Of a stretch of DNA of 64,000 nt, positions 8,676 through 17,924 are shown piece by piece. Every line of letters starts with the position of its first letter. The first letter of the stretch is position 1. The notes beneath the pieces were generated by a model. It saw only the letters and a program-made list of their open reading frames with translations. It had not been told where the DNA came from and ran no database searches. The stretch is from Desulfogranum mediterraneum DSM 13871 (lineage in GTDB: Bacteria > Desulfobacterota > Desulfobulbia > Desulfobulbales > Desulfobulbaceae), in the NCBI RefSeq assembly GCF_000429965.1, contig NZ_AUCW01000013.1, positions 124,001-188,000 on the forward strand, read 5' to 3'. A program made the translations under genes and the position numbers.

Positions 8676-9402
8676 CCTGCTGCTGGCTGCGGCCCTGCTG
8701 CTCTGCGGCTGGGAGATTGCCGCCCTGCTGCTTAACTCCATGGCCCTGCCCCAACCCTGGCAGGTCCTGACAGAATTTGGAACCGAGCTGCTCAGCGGCC
8801 GACTGCTGGACGACATCCTGATCAGTGGGCTGCGGGCCCTGGCCGGGGTCGCCCTGGGTGCGGTGAGCGCCATTCCCCTGGGCTTGCTCATCGGCAACGA
8901 ACCCGCCCTTAACCGCAGGCTCTCACCCTTTATCTACCTGCTCTACCCCATGCCCCACGTGGTCCTGCTGCCCCTGGTGATCATTCTCTTTGGGATCGGC
9001 AACCTCTCCAAGATCGTCCTGATTGGGGTGATCATCTTTTTTCAGATCCTGGTGACCACCCGGGATGCGAGCAGAGATATCCCCCCCAACTACCTCTACT
9101 CGCTGCAGACCCTGGGGGCCGGCAGCTGGCAGCTCTATTGCCACGTGATCCTGCCGGCCACCCTGCCCAAGATCCTGACCGCCCTGCGGATCTCCATCGG
9201 CACCGCCGTGGCGATCCTCTTTTTTGTGGAATCCTTTGCCACCACCAGGGGGCTGGGCTACCTGATCATGGACTCCTGGGGCCGTGCCGACTATATCGCC
9301 CTCTATAGCGCCATCACCGGTATGGCCCTGCTGGGCTTTGGCCTCTACCTGCTGCTGGACCGCCTGGAGCGACGGTTCTGCCCCTGGAACCACCTGGAAT
9401 AA
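8659..9402 (+). CDS. ABC transporter permease, NitT/TauT type, 247 aa
   Basis: Inner-membrane permease of the BPD_transp_1 (SsuC/TauC-like) family with about six hydrophobic segments. The EAA-like cytoplasmic loop that docks on the ATPase lies near residues 145-170, with a Leu-Gly-Ala turn. The start ATG at 8659 is preceded by a GGAGGAG site inside the ATPase gene and overlaps it by 17 bases, which signals tight translational coupling. The longer open frame to 8491 is ATPase-gene shadow. With its two neighbours it forms a complete importer of unknown ligand. Confidence 0.9.
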   Translation: MCAKRDLLLAAALLLCGWEIAALLLNSMALPQPWQVLTEFGTELLSGRLLDDILISGLRALAGVALGAVSAIPLGLLIGNEPALNRRLSPFIYLLYPMPHVVLLPLVIILFGIGNLSKIVLIGVIIFFQILVTTRDASRDIPPNYLYSLQTLGAGSWQLYCHVILPATLPKILTALRISIGTAVAILFFVESFATTRGLGYLIMDSWGRADYIALYSAITGMALLGFGLYLLLDRLERRFCPWNHLE

Positions 9403-9530
9403 GAGGCAGAACCAGACCCAAGGATTGAACAGCACCTTGGTCTCCGCCTTTCCCAAGCCAGCTCACTTTCAGCAGGGAGAATGGCCGGGAACTGAAGAGC
9501 ACGCCCCAGCTCCGTTCCCGCAACCAGAGC

Positions 9531-11279
9531 CTAGAGCCAGAGATCCACCAGCTCCATCCGGCTCACATCCAGGAGTCCCTGATCGGTGAGCTTCAGCTCC
9601 GGAATGACCGAGAGGCTCATGAAGCTGAGGCTCATGAAGGGCTGAATCGCCGGATTGACCCCAAGCTCTCGGTGGGCCAGGCTGATGAGTTCCTCCAGGC
9701 GCGCTCCCACCTCGGCTGCAGAGGCCTGGCTCATCAGGCCGGCCACCGGCAGGGGCAGCGCCCCCAGGATCGCTCCCTCTCTGGCCAGGACGATGCCACC
9801 GCCCAGGCGTTCCAGCTCGCGAACAGCCACCAGCATATCCTGGTCACGGCTACCGGCAACCACGATATTATGGGCATCGTGGGCAATGGTGGTGGCAATG
9901 GCGCCTCTGTTGAGCTGGTAGTTCTCCAACAGCCCCAGACCGATATTGCCGCTGGCCCGGTGGCGTTCGATAACGGCCAGCTTGGTCAGACCGGGGTTGA
10001 GCTCTGCCTGAAACCACCCCTGGTCGTCCGCCCGGATCTCGCGGATACGCTCTCTGGTCAGGATGGATCGCGGCTCCAGGCCGATCACCCGGGCTCGGGC
10101 CCCCTGGACCTCCAGGCCAAAGTCAGCCGCAGCCAGCGGCCGGATCCGGACCGTATTGACGGTGGAGCCGGCAGGCTCGGCGATCCCGCCCGGCTCCATC
10201 CGCCCTCGGGAGGCCACCAGACGGCCCCGGACCAGGACCTGGTCCACCACAAAGTCCCGGAGGTCTTCCACCACAATCAGGTCCGCATCATAGCCCGGTG
10301 CCAGGGCCCCCTTGCTGTCCAGGCCATAACACTCCGCCGGGTTGAGGGTGGCCATGGTCACGGCCTGGAGCGGCTCGACCCCTGCAGCCACGGCCGCGGC
10401 AAGGATACCGTTGATATGGCCGCGCCGGATGATATCCTCAGGCTCCCGGTCATCGGTACAGAAGAGGCAACGGCGGCTGTTGGCCGGACTCAGCCCCTGA
10501 ACCAGCGCAGCCAGGTTACGCACCGCCGAGCCCTCCCGGATCTGGACATACATCCCCCGCCGGATGCGGGCAAGCATCTCTTCGACTGTGGAGCACTCGT
10601 GGTCGGTGCGAACCCCGGCTGCGGCATAGCCGCTCAAGCCCATCCCCTCCAGGCCCGGGCTGTGACCGTCCACCACCCTCCCCCGCTGCAGAGCCAGGAG
10701 CAATTTGTCCAGGATCGCGGGATCGGCCGCGACCACTCCGGGGAAATTCATGGCCTCGCCAAGACCCAAGACCTGCTCCTCCCCGATAAAGGCGGCCAGC
10801 TCCTTGGCCCCCAGGACCGCGCCGCTGTTCTCAAAGGGCGAGGCCGGCACACAGGAGGGCAGCATATAGCGGATGTTGAGGGGCAGCTCCCGGCTCTGTT
10901 CCAGCATGAAACGGATCCCGTCGCTGCCCTGGACATTGGCAATCTCGTGGGGATCGGCGATCACGGTGGTGGTCCCCATGGGCAGGACAGTGGCGGCAAA
11001 GCCCCGGGGGGTCAGCAGGCTGGACTCGATATGGACATGGCTGTCCATCAGGCCGGGCAGGAGGTAGCGGCCGCCGACATCCATGGTCCGGGCAGCGCGA
11101 TAGTCGCCGACGCCGATGATGGTGCCCCCGGCGATGGCCAGGGATCCCTGGATGATCTCCTGGTTAAAGACATCCACAATCCGGCCGTTGGTGATCAACA
11201 GCTCCACCGGTTCACGACCCGCTGCCATGGCTATCCGCCGGCTCAAGGCCTCTCTGCTCACCATCTTTGCTCGACTCAT
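9531..11279 (-). CDS. ade: Adenine deaminase, 582 aa
   Basis: Amidohydrolase that converts adenine to hypoxanthine and ammonia in purine salvage. The metal-binding DSHVHIESS motif near residues 79-87 and the ADPHE motif near 109-113 are those of the adenine deaminase subgroup. The DGHSPGLEG segment near 205-213 and the conserved C-terminal Ade domain, from about 420 onward with a His-Asp-rich patch, are also present. Full length. A very strong AAGGAGGG ribosome site precedes the ATG. A short hairpin CACCCC-AA-GGGGTG (11303-11316) sits just upstream of it in the leader. No purine riboswitch was recognised. Confidence 0.95.
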   Translation of the reverse strand: MSRAKMVSREALSRRIAMAAGREPVELLITNGRIVDVFNQEIIQGSLAIAGGTIIGVGDYRAARTMDVGGRYLLPGLMDSHVHIESSLLTPRGFAATVLPMGTTTVIADPHEIANVQGSDGIRFMLEQSRELPLNIRYMLPSCVPASPFENSGAVLGAKELAAFIGEEQVLGLGEAMNFPGVVAADPAILDKLLLALQRGRVVDGHSPGLEGMGLSGYAAAGVRTDHECSTVEEMLARIRRGMYVQIREGSAVRNLAALVQGLSPANSRRCLFCTDDREPEDIIRRGHINGILAAAVAAGVEPLQAVTMATLNPAECYGLDSKGALAPGYDADLIVVEDLRDFVVDQVLVRGRLVASRGRMEPGGIAEPAGSTVNTVRIRPLAAADFGLEVQGARARVIGLEPRSILTRERIREIRADDQGWFQAELNPGLTKLAVIERHRASGNIGLGLLENYQLNRGAIATTIAHDAHNIVVAGSRDQDMLVAVRELERLGGGIVLAREGAILGALPLPVAGLMSQASAAEVGARLEELISLAHRELGVNPAIQPFMSLSFMSLSVIPELKLTDQGLLDVSRMELVDLWL

Positions 11280-11369
11280 CTCTACCCTCCTTACTCATGG
11301 CACACCCCAAGGGGTGCCTGCAGGCCTGATTATGGCTCCAGAAAAATACGGCTGGATGCCCCGCTTTTC

Positions 11370-11398
11370 TGTATACTGGTCCCTGAAAAAACAGACAA
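11370..11398 (-). promoter_or_regulatory. Sigma-70-type promoter for ade
   Basis: Read on the minus strand there is TTGTCT (11398-11393), a 17-base spacer, then TATACA (11375-11370), a close match to the housekeeping consensus. It lies about 90 bases upstream of the adenine deaminase start and points at it. Confidence 0.6.
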
Positions 11399-11512
11399 CA
11401 ATAATCAAGGGGTCCTCAAACAGAGGGCAGCCCTGAGCTGATCCAGCCTCTTCCCCTGGCAGAGACACTCCCCAGCCACCCCAGACAACACAGCAACAAG
11501 CAAGGAAACACC

Positions 11513-11854
11513 ATGAGTCAACCACCCAACTGTCCCCTCTGCAGTTCAACATATGCCTACCAGGACCGCAGCCTCTTCATCTGCCCGGAGTGCGGCCACG
11601 AGTGGTCCAGCGAACAACCGGCCGAGACCGCGTCCCAGGAATCGTCCATCCGGGACGCCAACGGTAACCCCCTGGCAGATGGAGATACCATAACCGTGAC
11701 CAAGAACCTCAAGGTCAAGGGCTCCTCCAGCGTAATCAAGGTGGGCACCAAGGTGAAAAACATCCGTCTGGTCGAGGGTGACCATGACATCGACTGCAAG
11801 ATCCCCGGAATCGGGGCCATGAAGCTGAAATCCCAGTTCGTCAAGAAGGTCTAG
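11513..11854 (+). CDS. yjdM: YjdM/PhnA zinc-ribbon protein, 113 aa
   Basis: Small cytoplasmic protein of the PhnA/YjdM family. The N-terminal zinc ribbon uses Cys7/Cys10 and Cys24/Cys27. The C-terminal PhnA domain contains the near-invariant [14 protein letters not shown] and the [20 protein letters not shown] region. Despite the old name, the family is not the phosphonoacetate hydrolase, and its biochemical role is unsettled. Full length for the family. It is transcribed divergently from ade and lies 29 bases ahead of tamA, but a functional link to either is doubtful. Confidence 0.93.
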   Translation: MSQPPNCPLCSSTYAYQDRSLFICPECGHEWSSEQPAETASQESSIRDANGNPLADGDTITVTKNLKVKGSSSVIKVGTKVKNIRLVEGDHDIDCKIPGIGAMKLKSQFVKKV

Positions 11855-11883
11855 CCGATCAGGCTGCGCCCAACAGAGCGGTC

Positions 11884-13671
11884 ATGGTCCTGCGCCACTG
11901 CAGCCATAACGGTCCTTCCCGGGCAGGCTCCCTGCTGCCGGCGCTCCTCTCCCTGCTCCTGCTCTGCTGCTGCCTGCCGAACCTGGCCCTGGCGCAGACC
12001 GGGCAGGGGCCCCGCATCCTCCTCCACGGCCTCCCGGATGAACTCCGGGAAAATGCGCTGGCCTCACTCTCCCTCAAAAAATACCAGCAGCAGGCCCCCT
12101 ACTCCAGCCGGCAACTGACCGGCTACCTGAACAAGGCACCCCGGGAGATCGAGCGGGCGCTGCAGCCCTTTGGCTACTACTCCCCACGAATCACCATTGA
12201 GCGGGAGCTGGAGTCCCAACCGCCGGTCATCACCATCAGGGTGGAACCAGGGCCGACGGTACGGGTCGAACAGGTCACCATCAACTGTCCGGGTGAGGGC
12301 TGCGAGGATCCCTGGCTCCGGCAGCTGCTTGCCGAGTTTCCCCTGGGCCAGGGGGATATCCTGGACCAACGCCTCTACACCCAGGGCAAACAGCGCCTGG
12401 CCACGGCAGCCCTCAACCAGGGCTATCAGCAGGCCCGTTTCAGCAGACACCGGATCGACGTCCGCCGACAGGAGGCAAGCGCGACCATCACCCTGACCCT
12501 GGAGTTGGGTCCCCGCTACTACTTTGGTCCCATCACCTTTGAGTGCGACTTCCTGGATCACGGTCTGCTGGAACGGATTGCCCCGTCCAGGCAGGGCGAT
12601 CCCTTTTCCCCCCGCCTCCTGACCCGGATGCGCCAATCCCTCTTGGCCAGCGGCTACTTTGCCACTGCCGAGGCCCGCTATGACCTGGACCAGGCCCGTG
12701 GCCGCCAGGTGCCCATCACCATGCTCCTCACCCCGGGAGTAAACAACCGCTACGGGGCCGGGCTCGGCTACGGCACGGATACCGGTTTTCGGGGCCGCCT
12801 GGACTGGTACAACCAGCGGCTCAACCGCTACGGTCACCAGCTGGATATCCAGTTGCAGCCCTCCCAGCGCAAGAGCCACTTTGGCGGGGTCTACACCATC
12901 CCCATCAGTAACCCCAAAAAGGAGCGTTTATCCCTGGTGGCCAAGTGGGAAAACGAAAACTTTGACAATACCGAGACCAAGGGCTGGAACTCCACCATCG
13001 GCTATGACCGGCTCACGGATAAGGGCGAGCTGAGTCTCTTTGTCCGTTTCCTTGACGAGGACTTTGTCGCCGGCCTGGACAGCGGCCACGCCACGGTGCT
13101 GAGTCCCGGCGCCCTGGTGAGCTGGCGCTGGACCGACAATCGCATCAGAGCCGATCACGGCCTCAGTCTCAGCGCCAGGTTGATCGGCGGCGATCACAAC
13201 CTGCTCTCAGATACCACCTTTACCCAGGGGACCCTGCAGGCCAAGGGTATCCTCTCCCTGTTTCGCTCCTTGCGCCTGATCTCCAGGGGAGAGATCGGTG
13301 CCACCGCAGCCGACGAATTCTATGCCCTGCCGCCCTCGCTACGCTTCTATGCCGGTGGCGATCAGAGCGTCCGCGGCTATGGCTACAAACGGATCGGCCC
13401 TGAAGACGCTGCCGGCAACGTCATCGGCGGCCGCTACCTGTTGACCTACAGTCTTGAGCTGGAACAGCAGCTCTTTGGGGAGTGGGGGGCAGCCCTCTTC
13501 TTTGACTCCGGCACCGCAAGCAACTCCTGGGATGAGCTCCGGATGCGCCAGGGCGCCGGAATCGGCCTGCGCTGGAGCGCCTCCTTTGGCCAACTACGCC
13601 TGGATATCGCCAAGGCCCTGGACCAGGGGAACTGCTGGCGGCTCCACTTCACCATGGGGGCGGACTTCTGA
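11884..13671 (+). CDS. tamA: TamA, Omp85-family outer-membrane assembly protein, 595 aa
   Basis: Outer-membrane component of the translocation and assembly module. A signal peptide spans about residues 1-36, with a Leu/Cys-rich core and ALAQT cleavage region. Three POTRA domains follow to about residue 280. The C-terminal half is a 16-strand Omp85 barrel, with the FYAGGDQSVRGYGYKRIGP stretch near residues 490-508 carrying the conserved VRGY/F loop motif. The final residue is Phe, typical for barrel proteins. The stop and the tamB start share one base (TGATG), so the pair is co-translated. Confidence 0.93.
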   Translation: MVLRHCSHNGPSRAGSLLPALLSLLLLCCCLPNLALAQTGQGPRILLHGLPDELRENALASLSLKKYQQQAPYSSRQLTGYLNKAPREIERALQPFGYYSPRITIERELESQPPVITIRVEPGPTVRVEQVTINCPGEGCEDPWLRQLLAEFPLGQGDILDQRLYTQGKQRLATAALNQGYQQARFSRHRIDVRRQEASATITLTLELGPRYYFGPITFECDFLDHGLLERIAPSRQGDPFSPRLLTRMRQSLLASGYFATAEARYDLDQARGRQVPITMLLTPGVNNRYGAGLGYGTDTGFRGRLDWYNQRLNRYGHQLDIQLQPSQRKSHFGGVYTIPISNPKKERLSLVAKWENENFDNTETKGWNSTIGYDRLTDKGELSLFVRFLDEDFVAGLDSGHATVLSPGALVSWRWTDNRIRADHGLSLSARLIGGDHNLLSDTTFTQGTLQAKGILSLFRSLRLISRGEIGATAADEFYALPPSLRFYAGGDQSVRGYGYKRIGPEDAAGNVIGGRYLLTYSLELEQQLFGEWGAALFFDSGTASNSWDELRMRQGAGIGLRWSASFGQLRLDIAKALDQGNCWRLHFTMGADF

Positions 13672-16600
13672 TGCGTGCAATCCTCCGCCCGGCCCTGGTG
13701 GCCCTGCTCCTGCTGACCAGCCTGATCGTGCTCTGCTGCGGCTACCTCAGCCTGAGCACTTCGGGCCTGAGCACCCTGCTGCACCTCGGCGAGCTGCTGC
13801 TGCCCGGCCGACTGGTGGTGGACCAGGTCCAGGGTTCCCTGCTGACCGGCGCCAGGCTGAGCGGCCTGAGCTATACCGACCAGAACCAGAGCATCCGCAC
13901 AGCCGACCTGGAGTTGCTCCTTGACCCCAGCCAGCTGCTCCGCCGTCGCCTGACCATCAGTCGGCTCGAGCTGGGCCGCGTTCAGTACCGGGAATCACCC
14001 CCTGCCGCAGAGAGCTCGGCGAGCCTGCCCGGGCCACTGCCCCGGATCTCCCTGCCCCTGGAGTTGGAGATCAGAACCGGACAGCTGGAGGGGCTGGAGA
14101 TCCTGGCCGCCGACGGCAGCAGCCGCCTCAACCTTGGTCCTGTTCAGCTGAACAAGACCCTCTTCAGGGAGACCAGCCTGAGCATCGGCTCCCTCCAGCT
14201 GCAGCAGGAGCGACTCCGCCTGAACCTCCGGGGCAGGCTGACGACCCGTGGTGACTACCCCCTGGCCCTGGAGCTTGACTATCGTCTCCAGCCTCCCGGC
14301 TGGGAGGAGCTCGCAGGAAGGGCCCATCTCGAAGGCCCCCTGTTCCGCCCCTCTCTCCAAGCCGTCCTGGAGCAGCCCTTCCAGGCCGAGCTGGAGGCAA
14401 GATTCGAGCTGGATGCCCCCAGCCCTCAGTGGCAGTTTCGTGCCCACAGCAGGCGAGTCTGCCTCGCCCTCCTGCAGCAGGCTTGGCCGGAGATCGCCCT
14501 GGACGAACTCAGGCTGCACGGCTCAGGCAACCTGGAGAGAACCGGGCTTAGCCTGAGCGGAGAGATCGCTCCGCCCACGCCCCCCCACCGTCCCCCTGCT
14601 TCCCTTCAGGCCGAGCTGGAACTGAAAACAACAGGTCTCACCCTCCGCCAGCTGCAGCTCAGGCAGGGGAAGAGCCTTCTCCAGGGCAGTGGGGCCCTCT
14701 CCTGGCAGGAGCGGCTCTCCTGGCAGGCGGACATCTCCGCCAGCAGCATCGATCCAGGTCAATGGTACCCCCGGTGGCCGGGAGCCTTGGAGCTTGAGAC
14801 CCTCAGCATACAAGGTGGGCTTCAGCCCCTGGATGGCCAGGACGGGCAGACCATCCGGACCACCATTTCCCTGAACGGGCTGCAGGGGCGACTCCGAGGC
14901 TACCCGGTCCAGGCCCGGGGGAGCGCCCAACTCGACGGCGCCACCCTGGAGCTGCGCGACCTGCAGCTGAGCAGCGGGGCCGCCCGGCTGGCTCTCCAGG
15001 GGGTATGGGGTCCCAAGCCTGCACTGCAATTCCGACTGACCGCCCCCAGGCTTGAAGAACTCTGGCCGGGACTCTCCGGCAGCGGCAATGGCCAGGGGTC
15101 CATCCAGGGAAACCAGGCCCGCCCGACCCTGATCACCTCCATGGAGGCTGCAGGGCTGCACTGGCAGCAACTGGAGCTGGCAACCGTCTCCCTCCAGGCA
15201 AGAACCGGCTTCACCTCGGACAGCCCCCTGGCCCTGCACCTCGAGGCCGAGGGACTCAAGGTGCAGGGCCAGGATCTTGATCAGCTCCAGCTCAAGGCTG
15301 CAGGCACCCTCAGCCAACCCCGTATCCAGGCAAGGCTCAAGGCCGGAGAGACGGAGCTGAGCCTGAGCCTGAACGGCGAAAAGAACAGCCAGGGCTGGCA
15401 GGGCAGCCTCCAGGAGCTCCAGCTCCAGGGCCTGTCAAGGGCCGAGTGGCGGCTCGACCAGCCAGCCGCCCTCCACTGGCAGCCAGGCGCGAAGGGCGGC
15501 TTCAGCCTGGAGCAGGGCTGCCTGGGCAGCGATCTGGAGGACAAACTCTGCCTCTCCGGCTCCTATGGACCAAGCCGCTCCTGGACCATGGCAGCCACGA
15601 TTCCCGGGCTCTCGCTGGACTCCCTCCACCCCCTCTTTCCCCAAGCCCTGGTCCTGGAGGGCGATATCCGGGGCTCGCTGACCCTGGACGGCCGGGGAGA
15701 GGAGCTGCAGCAGGGCCGATTGCGTCTCAAACTGGAGAGAGGCGCCTTCCAGCCCCCTGCAGAGATCATCACCACGGAACTGGAGCTGCTCCACCAGCTC
15801 CAGGCCCAGCTCAGCGCCGACTATGGCAGGGGGCTACTCCAGGCCAGCGGGAAGCTGCTGCTGGCGGACCAGGGCCGCCTCAACTCCAGCCTGAAGATGA
15901 GCCTTGACCAGGCAACAGCTGCGGGATTCAAGAATGCCCGGCTGGACGGCAGGCTTGTCCTCGGGTTCCGGGACATCTCGGTGATCAACCCCCTTATCCA
16001 GGAGTATGGCAGGATTCAGGGAGCCCTGAACGGAGTGCTGGCCATCGGCGGCTCGGCCAGGGAGCCCGAACTCCGCGGCCACCTTGATCTTGAACAGGGC
16101 CAGGGGCGCATCTTCCCCCTGGGGATCAGCCTGGATCCGCTCTCTGCCAGGGCCGAGCTGGCTGACAAGCAGCTCAGCCTGCTGGCGACCGCCGGCTCCG
16201 GGCCCGGCTCCATCACCATCAGCTCCACCCCTCTCCCCCCGGGCCAGGCCCTGGAAACTCTCCACCTCCGGGTGGAGGGCAAAGACTTCGAGCTGATCAA
16301 CACGGATGAGCTTCAGGCCCTGGTCACGCCTGAACTGGAGATCATGGTGGATCGCCGGGAGGCGGTCATCAACGGCACCATCACCTTTCCCCAAGCCGAA
16401 ATCAGCTCAGGAGAAGAGGACGGGGTGATCCACCCCTCCGCAGATGTACGGGTGGTGGATGAGCCTGGCAAAGAAGAGTCATCGCCCTGGGCCCTGCGCA
16501 GCGACATAACCCTGCGGGCCGGCGAAGAGGTCCGTATCAATGCCAAGGGGCTGCGGGGACAACTCCAGGGAGAGCTGCAGATCGAGAACAGCCGAGGAGC

Positions 16601-17198
16601 ACTCCCCACGGGGAGCGGCTCCCTGCTGATCCGGCAGGGCGGCTTCAGTCTCTACGGGAAACGGCTGGATATTGACCTGGGCCGCCTGATCTACAGCGGC
16701 GGCCCCCTTGACGACCCAGGACTGGAGATCCGGACGGAGAAGCGCCAGGACGGCGTGACCGCAGGCGTAGAGATCGGTGGTTTTCTCAGTGCTCCGGAAA
16801 TTCATTTTTACTCCTCCCCGCCCATGGAACAGTACGAGATCATCCAGCGACTGCTCAACGGCAGCAACGAACCGGGAGAAGGGACAGATACCAGTGGGGT
16901 GGTGAGTGATCTGGCCGAGCGGGTGGGATTCGGCGCGGTGAACAGGGTGGTGCAACGCTCAAAAGAGCTGCTCCATATCGACAACATCCAGCTGAGCCCT
17001 GACCCGGGACTGGAGAGCGTCTCCCTGATCATCGGCTCCTGGCTGACCCCGCGCTTCTATATCAGTTATGGCCGTAACCTGCTGGACGATTCAGCCAGCT
17101 TCTTCACCCGCTACTCCCTGGGCAAGGGTTTTTACCTGAAAACCGAAACCGGCAACGCCCAGAGCAGCGGTGATATCTCCTATGAATTCGAGCAGTAA
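13671..17198 (+). CDS. tamB: TamB, inner-membrane-anchored AsmA-like/DUF490 protein, 1175 aa
   Basis: Long periplasm-spanning beta-taco protein that pairs with TamA. It contributes to outer-membrane protein insertion and, by family knowledge, phospholipid movement between membranes. A single N-terminal membrane anchor lies at residues about 5-28. Most of the body is repetitive amphipathic beta strands rich in Leu, Gln and Gly. The C-terminal DUF490/TamB domain covers roughly 850-1175 and ends in aromatic strands (FYISYGRNLLDD near 1130). The length is close to the usual 1200-1300. The start overlaps the tamA stop by one base. Confidence 0.93.
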   Translation: MRAILRPALVALLLLTSLIVLCCGYLSLSTSGLSTLLHLGELLLPGRLVVDQVQGSLLTGARLSGLSYTDQNQSIRTADLELLLDPSQLLRRRLTISRLELGRVQYRESPPAAESSASLPGPLPRISLPLELEIRTGQLEGLEILAADGSSRLNLGPVQLNKTLFRETSLSIGSLQLQQERLRLNLRGRLTTRGDYPLALELDYRLQPPGWEELAGRAHLEGPLFRPSLQAVLEQPFQAELEARFELDAPSPQWQFRAHSRRVCLALLQQAWPEIALDELRLHGSGNLERTGLSLSGEIAPPTPPHRPPASLQAELELKTTGLTLRQLQLRQGKSLLQGSGALSWQERLSWQADISASSIDPGQWYPRWPGALELETLSIQGGLQPLDGQDGQTIRTTISLNGLQGRLRGYPVQARGSAQLDGATLELRDLQLSSGAARLALQGVWGPKPALQFRLTAPRLEELWPGLSGSGNGQGSIQGNQARPTLITSMEAAGLHWQQLELATVSLQARTGFTSDSPLALHLEAEGLKVQGQDLDQLQLKAAGTLSQPRIQARLKAGETELSLSLNGEKNSQGWQGSLQELQLQGLSRAEWRLDQPAALHWQPGAKGGFSLEQGCLGSDLEDKLCLSGSYGPSRSWTMAATIPGLSLDSLHPLFPQALVLEGDIRGSLTLDGRGEELQQGRLRLKLERGAFQPPAEIITTELELLHQLQAQLSADYGRGLLQASGKLLLADQGRLNSSLKMSLDQATAAGFKNARLDGRLVLGFRDISVINPLIQEYGRIQGALNGVLAIGGSAREPELRGHLDLEQGQGRIFPLGISLDPLSARAELADKQLSLLATAGSGPGSITISSTPLPPGQALETLHLRVEGKDFELINTDELQALVTPELEIMVDRREAVINGTITFPQAEISSGEEDGVIHPSADVRVVDEPGKEESSPWALRSDITLRAGEEVRINAKGLRGQLQGELQIENSRGALPTGSGSLLIRQGGFSLYGKRLDIDLGRLIYSGGPLDDPGLEIRTEKRQDGVTAGVEIGGFLSAPEIHFYSSPPMEQYEIIQRLLNGSNEPGEGTDTSGVVSDLAERVGFGAVNRVVQRSKELLHIDNIQLSPDPGLESVSLIIGSWLTPRFYISYGRNLLDDSASFFTRYSLGKGFYLKTETGNAQSSGDISYEFEQ

Positions 17199-17363
17199 CT
17201 CTCTGGAGCCCCAGGCGGTGTTCCTGCTCTGCTCCGAGAATAAGGGCCAGGGAACAGTTGACGCCCCCCTGGCTCGAGGGTATCTCTGGGACCATATACC
17301 CGGGGAGAGGCAGCAGCACCAAGACCCGGGCGTTCTTATCAATCCATACCTGACGAGGCTATC

Positions 17364-17891
17364 ATGCTGATCAAGCTCTTACGAAAACGACGTAGTATCC
17401 GCCGCTTTAGCAACCAGGCAGTCAGTCGCCAAGACCTGGACCTGCTGCTGGAGGCAGCCCTCCGCTCTCCCTCTTCCAAGGGGATCAACCCCTGGGAATT
17501 TCTGGTCATCCAGGAGCAGGAGACGATCAGGCAGCTGGCCACGGCCAAGCCCCATGGCGCCGCCTTTCTCAAGAATGCGCCCCTGGCCGTGGTGGTCTGT
17601 GCCGATAGCAGCAAGACCGATGTCTGGGTGGAAGACGCCTCCATCGCCGCCCTGATCCTCCACCTGGCTGCCGCGGACCTGGGCCTGGGTTCCTGCTGGG
17701 CCCAGATCCGCCTCCGGGAGCATGACGCAGAAAAGAGCGCCCAGGAGTACCTGAGCAGACTGCTCAACCTTCCCGAGCAGATCATGGTGGAGGCCATCAT
17801 CGGCATCGGCCACCCGGTGGAAGAAAAACCCGGTCATAGCGAGGAGAGCCTGCTCCAGAACCAGGTCCACTTCGAGCGCTTTAGCAACTAG
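17364..17891 (+). CDS. Nitroreductase family protein, small type, 175 aa
   Basis: FMN-dependent NAD(P)H oxidoreductase of the nitroreductase fold. The N-terminal RRSIRRF motif (residues 9-15) binds the FMN phosphate, and SPSSKGINPWEF near 36-47 matches the family's flavin/substrate loop. The segment GLGSCWAQI near 108-116 is the conserved C-terminal core motif. The physiological substrate is not known; these proteins reduce nitro groups, quinones or flavins. It follows tamB after 165 bases and is probably its own unit. It is distinct from the second nitroreductase near 56 kb. Confidence 0.88.
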   Translation: MLIKLLRKRRSIRRFSNQAVSRQDLDLLLEAALRSPSSKGINPWEFLVIQEQETIRQLATAKPHGAAFLKNAPLAVVVCADSSKTDVWVEDASIAALILHLAAADLGLGSCWAQIRLREHDAEKSAQEYLSRLLNLPEQIMVEAIIGIGHPVEEKPGHSEESLLQNQVHFERFSN

Positions 17892-17924
17892 GGACAGGCG
17901 CCCTCTCAGGAAGTACAGCAGGGA

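Noticed and set aside
9672-11441. A 589-residue open frame on the plus strand opposite adenine deaminase
   Set aside because: It is a composition shadow of a GC-rich gene: no family motifs, Gly/His/Gln-rich, and the ade gene on the other strand has all its signature residues and a ribosome site.
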